Source: JBBDRX01 sp040905245 (GTDB lineage: Bacteria; Bacteroidota; Rhodothermia; Balneolales; Balneolaceae). From it: a stretch of DNA of 26,898 nucleotides. The notes beneath the pieces were generated by a model that was given only the letters and a program-made list of their open reading frames with translations, had not been told where the DNA came from and ran no database searches. The position numbers and the translations under genes were made by a program. This document shows positions 26,434 through 26,898 of the stretch, piece by piece. The stretch is taken from assembly GCA_040905245.1 (NCBI GenBank), contig JBBDRX010000084.1, forward strand, positions 1 through 26,898, read 5' to 3'. How positions within the stretch are numbered: the first letter of the stretch is position 1; every line of letters begins with the position of its first letter.

Positions 26434-26898
26434 GTGTCTATACTACTGGTTGCGACCAACCGCGATATGGTTCCTCACAGGGACAAACTTCTTGAACTGG
26501 ATCCCAATCTGGATGTAGAAATCTGGCCGGATGTAAAGGACAGGGACCGAATCACGTTCATTGTTGCATGGAGCCAACCAGCCAATCTTCTCGGCCAGTT
26601 CCCGAATTTGAAAGTGGTCGCTTCCATGGGCGCCGGAGTCGAACATCTGATGGAGGACGACTCCATCCCGGACGATGTCAAAATCACACGGCTCGTCTCT
26701 TCCCACATTCAAGTTCAGATCGTGGATTTCATTGAATCTTGCTGTTACCAGTTTATCCGCCGAATTACAGACTATGTCGAACAACAGCGCAGAGCAGAGT
26801 GGAAGGTTCTCCCTCATTCACTGAAAGAGGAGAGAAACGTTGGAATACTCGGACTGGGACACCTTGGTGCTGCCACGGCAGAAAAACTGGCAGCCAAC
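26434..26898 (+). CDS. D-isomer-specific 2-hydroxyacid dehydrogenase, N-terminal part (GhrA-like; cut by window edge)
   Basis: Probably an NAD(P)H-dependent reductase of glyoxylate, hydroxypyruvate or a similar 2-oxoacid. The 155 codons present include the substrate-domain signature LKVVASMGAGVEHLM and the start of the Rossmann domain, VGILGLGHLGAATAEKLAAN. The catalytic Arg, Glu and His lie beyond the window. The start is chosen as GTG at 26434, giving the usual first strand (MSILLVATNRD). An ATG at 26467 would cut that strand off. The pattern best fits the GhrA-like branch, but the substrate is uncertain. It follows the GH3 gene by 51 bases on the same strand. Confidence 0.85.
   Translation, partial: MSILLVATNRDMVPHRDKLLELDPNLDVEIWPDVKDRDRITFIVAWSQPANLLGQFPNLKVVASMGAGVEHLMEDDSIPDDVKITRLVSSHIQVQIVDFIESCCYQFIRRITDYVEQQRRAEWKVLPHSLKEERNVGILGLGHLGAATAEKLAAN

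Overview
The window is about 27 kb of densely packed chromosome from a Gram-negative bacterium. Outer-membrane porin and barrel proteins, lipoproteins, Lgt and weak or absent Shine-Dalgarno sites are all visible. The protein styles (bacteroidetal alanine dehydrogenase, long exported GH3 glycosidase, AsmA-like protein, WD40/Omp85 surface protein, TPR-CHAT protein with an ECF sigma factor) suggest the Bacteroidota/Balneolota/Rhodothermota group, most likely a Balneolota-like organism. This placement is an inference. I see no tRNA, rRNA, insertion sequence, CRISPR array or phage gene.

Layout. 1-780 (minus): 5' end of pyrG (cut by the window edge) and a small membrane protein. 872-7781 (plus): rlmB, an exported GH3 glycosidase, a large AsmA-like protein and lgt. 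7807-8883 (minus): a phosphate-selective-type porin, divergent from a TerC-family membrane protein (9024-9977, plus). 10025-16128 (minus): a large outer-membrane protein (zinc-peptidase-like domain, beta-propeller and Omp85-like barrel), groEL, groES and rsmA. 16315-17529 (plus): alanine dehydrogenase, convergent with acetyl-CoA synthetase (17597-19495, minus). 19746-24967: the accessory-looking part, with an ECF sigma factor (minus), a small acidic lipoprotein (plus), a 1060-residue TPR-CHAT cysteine protease (plus) and an anti-sigma-like membrane TPR protein (minus). 25240-26382 (plus): a NagZ-like GH3 lipoprotein. 26434-end (plus): start of a 2-hydroxyacid dehydrogenase.

Most genes are housekeeping: nucleotide synthesis, rRNA methylation, chaperonin, envelope biogenesis, acetate and alanine metabolism. 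The exception is the sigma / lipoprotein / CHAT / anti-sigma cluster. Predicted topologies put the CHAT protease and the TPR half of the anti-sigma-like protein on the same (periplasmic) side of the inner membrane. A two-part promoter-like motif (ATGTAACA, 17-nt gap, TCTTGT) occurs with identical spacing before both the lipoprotein gene and the anti-sigma-like gene. I propose an envelope-signalling module in which a caspase-like CHAT protease controls release of an ECF sigma factor. In outline this resembles the TPR-CHAT / Csx30 / sigma branch of type III-E CRISPR, but without any CRISPR parts. This is a hypothesis from domain content, topology and gene order.
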